DNA of 59,640 nucleotides from Herbaspirillum aquaticum. Its GTDB lineage: Bacteria > Pseudomonadota > Gammaproteobacteria > Burkholderiales > Burkholderiaceae_D. Made by a program: the position numbers and the translations under genes. Below, piece by piece: positions 38,486-46,924 of this stretch (its first letter is position 1; every line of letters begins with the position of its first letter). Location of the stretch: positions 1 to 59,640 of the forward strand of contig NZ_NJGV01000015.1 in assembly GCF_002213425.1 (NCBI RefSeq). Reading direction: 5' to 3'. The notes beneath the pieces were generated by a model that had not been told where the DNA came from, did no database searches, and worked only from the letters and a program-made list of their open reading frames with translations.

Positions 38486-39406
38486 ATGAGCACCCCCATT
38501 TACCGCGGCGTATTCCCGGTCGCCCCGACCATCTTTGACGAAAACGGCAAGCTGGACCTGGAAGGCCAGAAGCGCGCCATCGACTTCATGATCGATGCCG
38601 GCTCCAACGGCATCTGCATCCTGGCCAACTTCTCGGAGCAGTTCGTGCTCTCCGACGAAGAGCGCGTGCTGGTGCAGGACACGGTCTTGAAGCACGTGGC
38701 CGGCCGCATCCCCGTGATCGTCACCACCACCCACTTCGGCAGCCAGATCTGTGCCGAGCGCAGCCGTGCGGCGCAAGATGCCGGTGCGGCCATGGTGATG
38801 GTGATGCCGCCGTATCATGGCGCCACCTTCCGCGTGTCGGAAAAACAGATTTACGAGTTCTTTGGCCGCGTCTCCGACGCCATCGACATCCCCATCATGA
38901 TCCAGGATGCGCCGGTGGCCGGTACGCCCCTGTCGGCGCCGTTCCTGGCCCGCATGGCCAAGGAGATCGAGAACGTCTCCTACTTCAAGATCGAGACCGC
39001 CGGTGCCGCCTCCAAGCTGCGCGAACTGATCGAGCTGGGCGGCGACGCCGTGGTCGGCCCGTGGGATGGCGAAGAAGCCATCACCCTGATCCCCGACCTG
39101 GATGGCGGTGCGACCGGTGCCATGACCGGTGGCGGCTATCCGGACGGCATCCGCAAGATCGTCGACGCGTATTTCGCGGGCGACACCGAGAAGGCCGCCG
39201 AGCTGTACATGCAGTGGCTGCCGCTGATCAACTACGAGAACCGCCAATGCGGCCTGGCGGCGTGCAAGGCGCTCATGCTTGAAGGCGGCGTGATCAAGTC
39301 CGACATGCTGCGCCATCCGCAAGCCCCGATGCATCCCAAGGTGCGCGAAGGCCTGCTGCGCGTGGCGCGCCGCCTGGACCCGATGGTCCTGAGCTGGGGC
39401 AAGTAA
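38486..39406 (+). CDS. L-2-keto-3-deoxyarabonate dehydratase (DapA superfamily)
   Basis: 306 residues from the ATG at 38486, with GGAG upstream. A TIM-barrel aldolase/dehydratase of the DHDPS superfamily. The sequence (YRGVFPVAPTIFDENGKLDL, ICILANFSEQFVLSDEE, MPPYHGATFRVSE, IPIMIQDAPVAGTPLSAPFLARMAKEIENVSYFKIETAG, GPWDGEEAITLI) closely follows, from memory, the Azospirillum brasilense enzyme. The Schiff-base Lys is in YFKIET. It dehydrates L-2-keto-3-deoxyarabonate to 2-oxoglutarate semialdehyde in non-phosphorylative pentose breakdown. No other gene of that pathway is adjacent. Confidence 0.88.
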   Translation: MSTPIYRGVFPVAPTIFDENGKLDLEGQKRAIDFMIDAGSNGICILANFSEQFVLSDEERVLVQDTVLKHVAGRIPVIVTTTHFGSQICAERSRAAQDAGAAMVMVMPPYHGATFRVSEKQIYEFFGRVSDAIDIPIMIQDAPVAGTPLSAPFLARMAKEIENVSYFKIETAGAASKLRELIELGGDAVVGPWDGEEAITLIPDLDGGATGAMTGGGYPDGIRKIVDAYFAGDTEKAAELYMQWLPLINYENRQCGLAACKALMLEGGVIKSDMLRHPQAPMHPKVREGLLRVARRLDPMVLSWGK

Positions 39407-39446
39407 GAGCGCTCACGCCTGCCATGCGCAGGAGGCGATCTGCATC

Positions 39447-39480
39447 ATGAACAACGGGAGCTGCGGCTCCCGTTGTTCAT
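39447..39480 (+). terminator. very strong hairpin after the dehydratase gene
   Basis: Perfect 15-base arms (39447-39461 and 39466-39480) with loop TGCG. The core is GAACAACGGGAGC paired with GCTCCCGTTGTTC. No T-run follows, so Rho-independent termination is not certain. The following 175 bases up to the next gene contain no other feature. Confidence 0.7.
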
Positions 39481-39655
39481 TGGGCGGCCACATGGGTGCA
39501 AAGACTTCACGTGCATCAAAATAGTTTGTAGTTTCCCCAAAACATTGCCGTCATTTCCAACAACGGCCGTCCTCTCCCCCATCATCGCGCCTTCACACCG
39601 GACGCCCTCTCCTGGCTTGCCTCCGGATTTCCTGAACTGCTCCCCTGTGAAGACC

Positions 39656-40369
39656 ATGGATCTCGAATTGAGCTACCCCTCGCCGCATGCCACGCTACCC
39701 GGCGTGGCCGATCATCTGCGCCAGTTGCTGCCGCTGCTTGACTGGCTGGCACTGCAAGGACTCGCCGTGGAAAACTGGTATGCGCCGGCCGCGGAAGCCG
39801 GCTCGCCGGAATACCCGGCCTGCCCGCCCGCCTTCGCCGGACATGCGCCCACAGCCGCCGCCATCGCGGTCCTGCATGATGAGGACGCGATGCGGGACGA
39901 CGACCGTTTGCGCCCGCTGGCCTTGTGGAGCGGTGAAGAAGACGGCGCCGGTGCCTTCCTGCTGCATACCCTGGGCACGCAGCGCTACGGCGAGCCATGC
40001 CACCTGCTGTTGCAAAGCCAGTTCCTCCCGCAACTGGAACAGCAGGATACGCTGCTCGCCCTGGTCAGCGCCCTGGTGCAATGGTGGCCGGCGTCCCGGG
40101 TGGAGATCGGCATCAGCAGTCCGCAAGAAGAGGACGCGGGGCACGATGAGAATGCCCTCCTCGATGATCCCCTCGGTGCGATCTGGATGCGCTATCTTCC
40201 GCGGGTGATCGATGCGTCTGAAGTCCCTGGCAGCAACCGCCTGCATGCGGTTCATGCGGCCGATGGCAGCCGGCTGGGAACGCTGGTCCTGGCGGTGGAT
40301 ACGGACAGGTTTGATCCCGCCAATGAGGCGCACCGCCAAGCCGCCCGCGAACTCGCCGCGTGGCAATGA
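39656..40369 (+). CDS. Imm52-like immunity protein (orphan)
   Basis: 237 residues from the ATG at 39656; a longer frame opens at 39473. No signal peptide. The N-terminal part (MDLELSYPSPHATLPGVADHLRQLLPLLDWLALQGLAVENWY) and the C-terminal part (GAIWMRYLPRVIDASEVPGSNRLHAVHAADGSRLGTLVLAVDTDRFD...HRQAARELAAW) follow the pattern I recall for Imm52, a family of immunity proteins paired with polymorphic or type VI effectors. No toxin, VgrG, PAAR or Rhs gene is adjacent. The assignment is by pattern only and other functions are possible. Confidence 0.55.
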   Translation: MDLELSYPSPHATLPGVADHLRQLLPLLDWLALQGLAVENWYAPAAEAGSPEYPACPPAFAGHAPTAAAIAVLHDEDAMRDDDRLRPLALWSGEEDGAGAFLLHTLGTQRYGEPCHLLLQSQFLPQLEQQDTLLALVSALVQWWPASRVEIGISSPQEEDAGHDENALLDDPLGAIWMRYLPRVIDASEVPGSNRLHAVHAADGSRLGTLVLAVDTDRFDPANEAHRQAARELAAWQ

Positions 40370-40465
40370 ATGCAGCCCGCGCAGGACAACTTGCAACAGG
40401 GCGGGCAAGCACGCAGCAGGCGGTTCTGTGGCATGCTTGCCCTTTATCCCTGCAGAGGAAAATTC

Positions 40466-41068
40466 ATGTCGCAGCCCCTTGCCGCTACCGCTTCCGAGCA
40501 CTTCCGTCCGGTCGCCCTGGAACACGCCAGCCGCCTCATCAACCACGGCCCGACGGTGCTCATCAGCAGCGCCCATGGCGCGCATCGCAACATCATGGCA
40601 GCCGCCTGGTCGATGCCGGTCGAATTCACTCCCCCGCGCATCGCCGTGGTGATCGACAAGAGCACGTGGACGCGTGAACTGGTCAAGCAGTCAGGCAGCT
40701 TCGGCATCATCGTTCCCGGTGCGGCCCGGATGGACCTGACCTACGCGGTCGGCAGCGCCAGCGGACGCGACGAAGACAAGTTCGCCCGCCACCAGATTGC
40801 TGCCCGCACCGGCCCGGTGCTGGGCATGCCGGTCCTGGAACAAGGCTGTGCGGCCTGGCTGGAATGCCGCTGGCTGCCGCAGGGCCAGACCGAAGATGCC
40901 TACGACACCCTGTTCGGTGAAGTCGTCAGTGCCGCTGCCGATGTGCGCATCTTCGAGAACGGCCACTGGAACTTCACCGAAGACAACGCCGACCTCCACA
41001 CCCTGCACCACCTGGGCGCGGGCAAGTTCGTGGTGGCCGGCAACCAGCTCCAGGCACGCCAGGACTGA
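40466..41068 (+). CDS. flavin reductase-like FMN-binding split-barrel protein
   Basis: 200 residues from the ATG at 40466, preceded by GAGGA. The FMN-binding split barrel is seen in RPVALEHASRLINHGPTVLISSAHGAHRNIMAAAWSMPVEFTPPRIAVVIDKSTWTRELVKQSGSFGIIVPG. Family members reduce flavins with NAD(P)H or are flavoproteins of unknown substrate. It stands between the Imm52-like gene and a convergent regulator; nothing points to a partner oxygenase. Confidence 0.85.
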   Translation: MSQPLAATASEHFRPVALEHASRLINHGPTVLISSAHGAHRNIMAAAWSMPVEFTPPRIAVVIDKSTWTRELVKQSGSFGIIVPGAARMDLTYAVGSASGRDEDKFARHQIAARTGPVLGMPVLEQGCAAWLECRWLPQGQTEDAYDTLFGEVVSAAADVRIFENGHWNFTEDNADLHTLHHLGAGKFVVAGNQLQARQD

Positions 41069-41085
41069 GGAGTCGGGCAGCAGCC

Positions 41086-41760
41086 TCAGCAGGCCTGGAT
41101 CGCTTCGGTGAAGCAGTAGCCCACGCCATGCAGGGTGCGCAGCGGCAGGTCACACATGGTGCTGTCGCGCCATTTGCGGCGCAGCCGGCTGACGGTCTTT
41201 TCCAGGATGCGCTCGTCGAAGCTGACCCACTCCATCCCGAAGGCATGCGCGATGGCGCAGCGGTCGGCAGCATGCCGGGAGCTCTCGGCCAAGGCCTTCA
41301 ACAACGCCACTTCACGCGAATTGATGCCCACCGCGTCATGCCGTGGCGCGCGCAGCGTGCGTGCGCCCACATCCAGTTGCCACGCCTGCGGCATGACCCG
41401 CCGCAGCATGGCATCGAGGTAGGCGTTGAGCAGTTCGAGCCGGTGCGGCAACACTTCGCAGAAGTCGGCACCGCGCTCAAGTCCCGTGATGCGCACCGTC
41501 GCACTCTCATGCGTGGCTGCCAGCAGCAGGATGCCCATGCGGGCATCGGCGCTGCGCAATTGCTGCGTGAGCTGGTAGCCCGCCGCGCTGGCGCATCCGA
41601 CGTGGATGATGGCGATATCGCTCTTGCGTATCGGCATCAGCAACTGCTCACCCTCGGCGCGTACCCGGCTAACACTGTGCCCCTGCTCTTCCAGAAAAGT
41701 GCAAAGATTGCGGTTGCGATAGTTCATCAAAATATCTTCTACCAACAATATGCTGGCCAT
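41086..41760 (-). CDS. OmpR-type regulator with degenerate receiver
   Basis: 224 residues from the ATG at 41760, preceded by GGGAGAG. The N-terminal receiver-like half starts MASILLVEDIL, but the phosphoacceptor position (IAIIHVGCASAAGY) has His instead of Asp and the KPF motif is replaced by LPHRLE. The C-terminal winged helix is intact (SREVALLKALAESS, ILEKTVSRLRRKWRDS, LRTLHGVGYCF). It is probably a phosphorylation-independent DNA-binding protein. No kinase gene is adjacent; the nearby hybrid kinase belongs to another pair. Confidence 0.8.
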   Translation of the reverse strand: MASILLVEDILMNYRNRNLCTFLEEQGHSVSRVRAEGEQLLMPIRKSDIAIIHVGCASAAGYQLTQQLRSADARMGILLLAATHESATVRITGLERGADFCEVLPHRLELLNAYLDAMLRRVMPQAWQLDVGARTLRAPRHDAVGINSREVALLKALAESSRHAADRCAIAHAFGMEWVSFDERILEKTVSRLRRKWRDSTMCDLPLRTLHGVGYCFTEAIQAC

Positions 41761-42255
41761 TTGTCTCTCCCTGATCTCATAGCGACGCATGTTCGATGGC
41801 GGACCTTGGACACCGGTCCGTTCTGATGGTGAGAAGGGACGCCATCGCAGTTGCAGGGATCGGTCCCGGCAGCGGCAGCGATGCCATGCTCACCACGGAG
41901 AGGCAATCTAGCGCAAGAAGCCCGTGATTTTCTCTCCAGGTTTTTGCGGGGTCGCCGACTGGGTTTGCTTCAGGGAAGAATATTTGGCAGTACCAATTAG
42001 GGCCTGTTCACATTAAATCTGCGAGTGCGCAGATTTAATGTGAACAGGCCCTAGCATCTGCTGAGCCGGCCACTGCCTGAAAATCACAAGATGGCAGTTC
42101 ATCGATATCGAATTTTTTCGACAATTTCCTCGACGATGTTTTGCCCATCGACCGCATAGTTTTGATCGCAGGAAAAATATTTCCTGCCAGGCCATTTTCG
42201 CTTCGTGTCTCGAACATTTCGCGGTAACTTCCCGCTCATTCAAGATGAGGCGAAC
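41761..42255. other. 495-base gene-free stretch containing a perfect inverted repeat
   Basis: Divergent promoter space for the OmpR-type and AraC-type regulators. Apart from the 56-base inverted repeat at 41998-42053 no ORF or RNA gene is evident. The part next to the AraC-type gene is AT-rich, with TTTTTTCGACAA and AAAATATTT patches. Confidence 0.5.
41998..42053. repeat. perfect 26-bp inverted repeat with 4-base loop
   Basis: Arms 41998-42023 and 42028-42053 are exact reverse complements, with loop AGTG. The outer ends read TAGGGCCTGTTCACATTA. No T-run on either side. The arm is not purely GC-rich and is not terminator-like, looking instead like paired transposon ends or a palindromic miniature element. 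Confidence 0.9.
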
Positions 42256-43050
42256 ATGGTCTACAAATCGATACACCCGGTGTACGCCGGGCCTTTGGCG
42301 GGGCAGCGCATCCTGGTCGTCGACGACGCCGAGGAAGATCGCATGCTGCTCTCCGACTTCCTGCTGCGCCATGGTGCGCGGCTGTACGTGGCACGCGATG
42401 GACAGGATGGCTATCGCAAGGCGCAGACGGTGCGGCCGGACCTGATCCTGATGGACATCCGCATGCCGGTCTATGACGGACTCACCAGCGCGCGCCTGCT
42501 CAAGGCCAATTCCTCCACGCGCAACATTCCGCTGATCTTCCTCTCGGCGGCTGCGGCCACCGAGGAAAAGGTCAATGGCCTGAGCGTCGGTGCCGTGGAC
42601 TACATCACCAAACCCTTCGATTTCGAGGAAGTGCGGCTGCGGCTATGCGTGCACCTGCGCTCACCCGTGCATGTGGACCTGCCACCGGTCACCCAGACGC
42701 CCGTCGGTCCGGCGCCACAAGGCGGCTCCAGTACCTTCGACATGGTGCTGTTCCAGGCAGCGCGCCGCCTCATGATGGACAAGCTCGACCAGCCGCTGGG
42801 CCTCAATGCCCTGGCGGCGGCGGTGGGCACCAATGCGCGGCGGCTGTCGAGCGCCTTCAAGCATTGTGCCGGAGTGACCGTCTTCGACTTCCTGCGCGAA
42901 GAGCGGATGAAGGAAGCCCGCCGCCTGCTCTCTGAAAGTACCCTCGACATCGGCGCCATTGCGCTGGCGCTGGGCTACAGCAACACGGCCAACTTTTCCA
43001 CGGCCTTCCGCGAACGCTTCGGCATGCCGCCCAGCCAGTTCCGGCGCTGA
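42256..43050 (+). CDS. response regulator with AraC-type DNA-binding domain
   Basis: 264 residues from the ATG at 42256 with GAGG upstream. The receiver carries ILVVDDAEEDR, phosphoacceptor Asp67 (LILMDIRMP) and Lys in DYITKPFDF. After a Pro-rich linker, an AraC/XylS helix-turn-helix pair follows (PLGLNALAAAVGTNARRLSSAFKHCAGVTVFDFLREERMKEARRLL and LALGYSNTANFSTAFRERFGMPPSQFRR). The hybrid kinase gene begins 10 bases after its stop, so the two form a cognate pair. Confidence 0.93.
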   Translation: MVYKSIHPVYAGPLAGQRILVVDDAEEDRMLLSDFLLRHGARLYVARDGQDGYRKAQTVRPDLILMDIRMPVYDGLTSARLLKANSSTRNIPLIFLSAAAATEEKVNGLSVGAVDYITKPFDFEEVRLRLCVHLRSPVHVDLPPVTQTPVGPAPQGGSSTFDMVLFQAARRLMMDKLDQPLGLNALAAAVGTNARRLSSAFKHCAGVTVFDFLREERMKEARRLLSESTLDIGAIALALGYSNTANFSTAFRERFGMPPSQFRR

Positions 43051-43060
43051 CGAGAGGACG

Positions 43061-45781
43061 ATGTCACGCTTGCGCGCAGCACTGCTGTGGTCTTGGCTGC
43101 TGCTGTGCAGCCTGCTGTCGCCCCTGGTGCTGGCCTCACCCGCACCGCCCTCCATCGAGCTGGCCAGCATCGCCACCCACCAGGTCATCACGCCGCAATT
43201 GCAGGTGCTGCGCGACGCCCGCGCCAGCGAGCTGCTCTCGACCGCGCTGGCCAGCGGTCCATGGGAAGCCATCCACATACCCATGCTGCAGGAGGGCTAC
43301 AGCACCGGCGCCTTCTGGCTGCGCGGACAGGTCCGCAACGACAGCAGCGAGCATGTCACGCGCTGGCTGGCGATGGGGTCGGCACGCTTGCAGGACGTGC
43401 GGCTGTACTGGCTGCCCGCTCTACCCTCATCGTCCGCGAACACGGTCGATGAGCTCATCCCGCGCTACGCCGGTACCCTGCATCCGATCGCCCGGCGTGA
43501 AATCGCCAGCCGCACTCCCCTGTTCCCGCTGACGCTGGCCCCGGGTGAAGAACGCCAGTGGGTGCTGCGGGTGGCCGGCGATTCAGCCATCGATCTCAAT
43601 GTGGCGCTCTGGGAAAGCGCCGCGTTCCGGCAGGATGAAGGACGCGAACTGTCCATCCAGGCCTTCGTGCTGGGCGTGTCGGTGTTGCTGGTGACCTATG
43701 CGCTGATCCAGGGCATGGCCTGGCACGACCGCGGCTTCGTGCTCATGGCCGCGTGGATCGTGACGGCGCTGGCGTACATCTGGACCTTCCAGGGGTATCT
43801 GCAGCTGTATCTGTTTCCGCAAGGCGGCGCCTGGCTGGTGCGCACACCGGCCACCCTGGGCTGCCTGGCCACACTGCTGTACGTGCGCATGAGCTATGTG
43901 CTGGTCGGGCTGCAGCGCCTGCGCCCCTGGAACAGCGTCTATGCCGTCATCCAGGCGCTGCTGATCGCGGTGATCGGCGCAACCGCACTGGGCAACTATC
44001 GCGTCACCGCCCCGCTGGCCAACGCCACCGCTGCACTAGCCTATGTGATGTGGCTGGCCTCGCTGCTGCACGCCTGGCGCGCTGGCCTGCCCCATGCCCG
44101 GGTATTGACGCTGTCCTTCGCCCTGGCCTGGCTGGGCATGTCGGTCAAGCTGCTGGAACTGAACGGGCTGGTTGATCGCAGCCTGCTGCCGGACTGGCAT
44201 TTCGCGGCGCTGTTCCAGATCGGACTGTTGTGCATGACGGCCCTGGTGATCATCGGCCGCGCGCTGGAACTGCACCGCAAGCATGACCAGATGCAATGGG
44301 CGATGCTCTACCTGCGGGTACGTGAGCAACTGAAGCTGGAACAAGCCGTGGCCGCGCGCACCCGCGAACTGCGCGAAGCGCTGGAGGCGGCCGACCAGGC
44401 CAACCGCGCCAAGACCGGCTTCCTCACCCGCATCAGCCATGACCTGCGCACGCCGCTGACTTCGATCCTGGGCTTTGCCGACATGCTGCAGACCGGCGGC
44501 GACGAGCGCGCGCGCCACGGCCGCATCATCGTGCGCAGCGCGCGGCACATGCTGGCCATGGTCAATGACCTGATCGACTATGCACGCGGCGACCGGCCCG
44601 ACCTGCCGCACCCGGCCCCGGTCTACGTCCACGCCCTGCTGCAGGAGATCGGCCAGGAAGCCAGCCTGCTGGCCCAGCGCCAGCACAACGCCTTCCGCCT
44701 GCAGGTGGCGCCGACGCTACCGCCGGTACTCACGCTCGATGCGCGCCGCGTGCGGCGTATCCTCGGCAACCTGCTGGACAACGCCGCCAAGTACACCCGC
44801 GATGGCCGCATCGTGCTGCAGGTGCAATGGCATCCTGCCTCGGCGCAATCCGGCATGGGGGTCATGGAAATGCAGGTGCGCGACACCGGCTGCGGCATTC
44901 CGCTGCATTTCCAGAAACGGGTGTTCGAACCCTTCGAACGCGCCCATGCGGACCGCTCGCAGCCGGGCATCGGCATGGGCCTGGCCATCGTGCGCCAGTG
45001 GATCCAGCAGATGGGCGGGCAGGTGGCACTGTCGAGCCGGCCCGGCGAAGGCACCACGATGACGCTGCGCCTGCCGGCGGCCATCGGCAGCGAGCACGAC
45101 GTGGCCCGCCATGACGCCCCGGAAGACGCCAGCGGCCGCCTCCTGATCGATGGCGAGGGGCGCCTGGTGCTGGTGGTGGAAGACCATGCCGACATCGCCC
45201 AGTTGCTGGGCGACCAGCTTGGCAGCGTCGGCTTCGCGGTGGAGCTGTATGCCGATGCCGAGCGCGCCATCGCCCGCATGGCCGCGCCCGATGCGCCCGC
45301 CGTGGCGCTGGTGATGACCGATTTCCAGTTGCCGGGCCTGCATGGCGATGCCGTGCTGGAGGCGGCGCGGCGACTGCTGCCCGGCATACCGGTCCTGCTG
45401 CTGTCAGCCACGCTGCAGCCCGAACGCGGCCAGGAGGACGGTGGACAGTTCGATGCCTGCCTGCTCAAGCCGGTCAATTTCCTGGAACTGCAGGAGACCA
45501 TCGGCCGGCTGCTGGGCCTGCAGAAACAGGAGCCCTTCTGCGAGGACGGTACCGCCCCGCCCTTGCAGCGCCCCGCTCCGGCCGACCTGCAGGAGGCGCT
45601 GGCGCTCATCGAGATGGGGGCGGTGTCGGATTTGCTGGACTGGTGCGATACGCTGCAACGAAGGAACCCGGTCTGGACGGGTTTTGTGACCATGGCGCGG
45701 CAACTGGTCATGGATGCGGACCTGAGCACGCTGGAGGCGCTGTGCCAGACGGATCAGCCGGTGCAATCCGTCGATGAATGA
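43061..45781 (+). CDS. 7TMR-DISM hybrid sensor histidine kinase
   Basis: 906 residues from the ATG at 43061 with GAGAGG upstream. A signal peptide (MSRLRAALLWSWLLLCSLLSPLVLASPAP) is followed by a periplasmic 7TMR-DISMED2-like domain (about 30-190), which often binds carbohydrates, then seven membrane helices (about 200-400). A coiled coil leads to the HisKA domain with His460 (ISHDLRTPLTSILGFADML) and HATPase boxes (LLDNAAKYT, DTGCGIP, GIGMGLAIV). A C-terminal receiver has Asp754 (ALVMTDFQLPG) and Lys in CLLKPVNF. A final 70-residue helical extension resembles a linker or Hpt remnant; no HxxKG Hpt motif is seen. Its partner is the upstream receiver-AraC regulator. Confidence 0.93.
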   Translation: MSRLRAALLWSWLLLCSLLSPLVLASPAPPSIELASIATHQVITPQLQVLRDARASELLSTALASGPWEAIHIPMLQEGYSTGAFWLRGQVRNDSSEHVTRWLAMGSARLQDVRLYWLPALPSSSANTVDELIPRYAGTLHPIARREIASRTPLFPLTLAPGEERQWVLRVAGDSAIDLNVALWESAAFRQDEGRELSIQAFVLGVSVLLVTYALIQGMAWHDRGFVLMAAWIVTALAYIWTFQGYLQLYLFPQGGAWLVRTPATLGCLATLLYVRMSYVLVGLQRLRPWNSVYAVIQALLIAVIGATALGNYRVTAPLANATAALAYVMWLASLLHAWRAGLPHARVLTLSFALAWLGMSVKLLELNGLVDRSLLPDWHFAALFQIGLLCMTALVIIGRALELHRKHDQMQWAMLYLRVREQLKLEQAVAARTRELREALEAADQANRAKTGFLTRISHDLRTPLTSILGFADMLQTGGDERARHGRIIVRSARHMLAMVNDLIDYARGDRPDLPHPAPVYVHALLQEIGQEASLLAQRQHNAFRLQVAPTLPPVLTLDARRVRRILGNLLDNAAKYTRDGRIVLQVQWHPASAQSGMGVMEMQVRDTGCGIPLHFQKRVFEPFERAHADRSQPGIGMGLAIVRQWIQQMGGQVALSSRPGEGTTMTLRLPAAIGSEHDVARHDAPEDASGRLLIDGEGRLVLVVEDHADIAQLLGDQLGSVGFAVELYADAERAIARMAAPDAPAVALVMTDFQLPGLHGDAVLEAARRLLPGIPVLLLSATLQPERGQEDGGQFDACLLKPVNFLELQETIGRLLGLQKQEPFCEDGTAPPLQRPAPADLQEALALIEMGAVSDLLDWCDTLQRRNPVWTGFVTMARQLVMDADLSTLEALCQTDQPVQSVDE

Positions 45782-45927
45782 GGGGAGCGCGATGCGATGG
45801 CCGCTAACGCCCATCCAGATACTGCCGGGGCAGTCCGCCAATGGGACAGCAAAGTAACTTGATCGAAAAAAATGAAGATTGGATGATGAATTGCGGGGAT
45901 CGCAGGGCTTATCCCTGAAGAACAAAT

Positions 45928-45950
45928 ATGATATCATTTTTTGATATCAA
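45928..45950. promoter_or_regulatory. twin palindromic operator upstream of hicAB
   Basis: Two 10-base palindromes, ATGATATCAT (45928-45937) and TTGATATCAA (45941-45950), share the TGATATCA core and lie 13 bases apart centre to centre. They end 8 bases before the hicA start, the expected position for autorepression by HicB or HicAB. Confidence 0.7.
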
Positions 45951-45958
45951 CCCAAGCC

Positions 45959-46240
45959 ATGAAAAGCATCCATCGACGAACTCTTCTGGCCATCTTCAGC
46001 GATCCGATGGCACGTTCGCTCCAGTGGCGCCAGATCGAAATGCTTTTCCTGGCCATCGGTGCGCAGCTGGTAGAGGGACGCGGATCGCGCGTGCGCTTCA
46101 TGCTCGGTGACGCCATGGGGACATTTCACCGTCCACATCCGGCCAAGGATGCAAAGCCTTACCAGATCCGAGATGCCCGTACCTTCCTGCGCAACGCAGG
46201 ATTCGACCCGGAGAAAGGAATGAGGGAATGGGAACAATGA
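45959..46240 (+). CDS. hicA: HicA-type mRNA interferase toxin
   Basis: 93 residues from the ATG at 45959 (MKSIHRRTLLAIFSDPMARSLQWRQIEMLF); the frame extends six codons upstream. It has the double-stranded-RNA-binding-like HicA fold: GAQLVEGRGSRVRFMLGDAMGTFHRPHP then IRDARTFLRNAGFDP. The usual catalytic His in the G-S-H motif is Arg here (GRGSRVRF), a pattern I associate with one HicA subgroup, with His retained in HRPHP. It should inactivate translation by cleaving mRNA unless bound by HicB. Overlaps hicB by 13 bases, toxin first. Confidence 0.85.
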   Translation: MKSIHRRTLLAIFSDPMARSLQWRQIEMLFLAIGAQLVEGRGSRVRFMLGDAMGTFHRPHPAKDAKPYQIRDARTFLRNAGFDPEKGMREWEQ

Positions 46241-46554
46241 TCTACAAGGGCTACGCGGCCCGAATCGAATACAGCGATGAAGACGAAAGTTTCATCGGCC
46301 GTATCGCCGGAATTCAGGATGTCGTCGGATTCCACGGTGACTCTGTTGTCACATTGAAGGCGGCGTTCGAAGAGGCGGTCGACGATTATCTGGAAGCCTG
46401 CGCCAAGGTGGGCAGGGCCCCGCAGAAACCGTTTTCGGGAAAGTTCATGGTGCGCGTCACACCTGAAATCCACGCGCACGCAGCCACGATGGCGGAGGCA
46501 CGCGGCATGAGCCTGAACGCTTGGGCGGCACAAGCACTCGCGCTCTATCGCTGA
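46228..46554 (+). CDS. hicB: HicB-type antitoxin
   Basis: 108 residues from the ATG at 46228; an ATG at 46237 (MIYKGYAARIEY) is also plausible. The N-terminal partial RNase-H-like fold is typical (YKGYAARIEYSDEDESFIGRIAGIQDVVGFHGDSVVTLKAAFEEAVDDYLEAC). The C-terminal ribbon-helix-helix-like segment (SGKFMVRVTPEIHAHAATMAEARGMSLNAWAAQAL) is the DNA-binding part. It neutralises HicA and represses the operon, probably at the twin palindromes. Confidence 0.92.
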   Translation: MGTMIYKGYAARIEYSDEDESFIGRIAGIQDVVGFHGDSVVTLKAAFEEAVDDYLEACAKVGRAPQKPFSGKFMVRVTPEIHAHAATMAEARGMSLNAWAAQALALYR

Positions 46555-46572
46555 CAAGACCCGGGCGGAAAA

Positions 46573-46800
46573 TCAATCCCGCTCCCGGCTGCGTTCATCC
46601 ATCCGCGATGATTCGCCCTCGGGACGGCTGCGCGCCAGTTCCGCATTGCGCTGGTTGATCTGGTACTGCTCCTCGGCATGCTGGAAGGCCAGTTGCTCCT
46701 TGGGCGAACGGCTGCATGCCCCCAGCGTCAAGGGCAGCAACACAGCCAGGACCAGGACGGCGATCGACGCCAACGGGAGGGGGGCCGGTTGGATTGTCAC
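46573..46800 (-). CDS. small lipoprotein
   Basis: 75 residues. The hydrophobic signal (PLASIAVLVLAVLLPLTLGAC) ends in lipobox LGAC. The mature 47 residues are highly charged and helical (SPKEQLAFQHAEEQYQINQRNAELARSRPEGESSRMDERSRERD). No family was recognised. It converges on hicB with an 18-base gap. Confidence 0.7.
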   Translation of the reverse strand: MTIQPAPLPLASIAVLVLAVLLPLTLGACSRSPKEQLAFQHAEEQYQINQRNAELARSRPEGESSRMDERSRERD

Positions 46801-46924
46801 GGATAGTCTCCAAATTTATATTTCTATCCGGCAATATACCCCTCACAAATACTCACTGCAAGTCTCTGTTCCGGCGCTGCTGGCGCTCAGCGGGCCCGTC
46901 ACCGCGGGAGGGAGGCCCAGGCGC

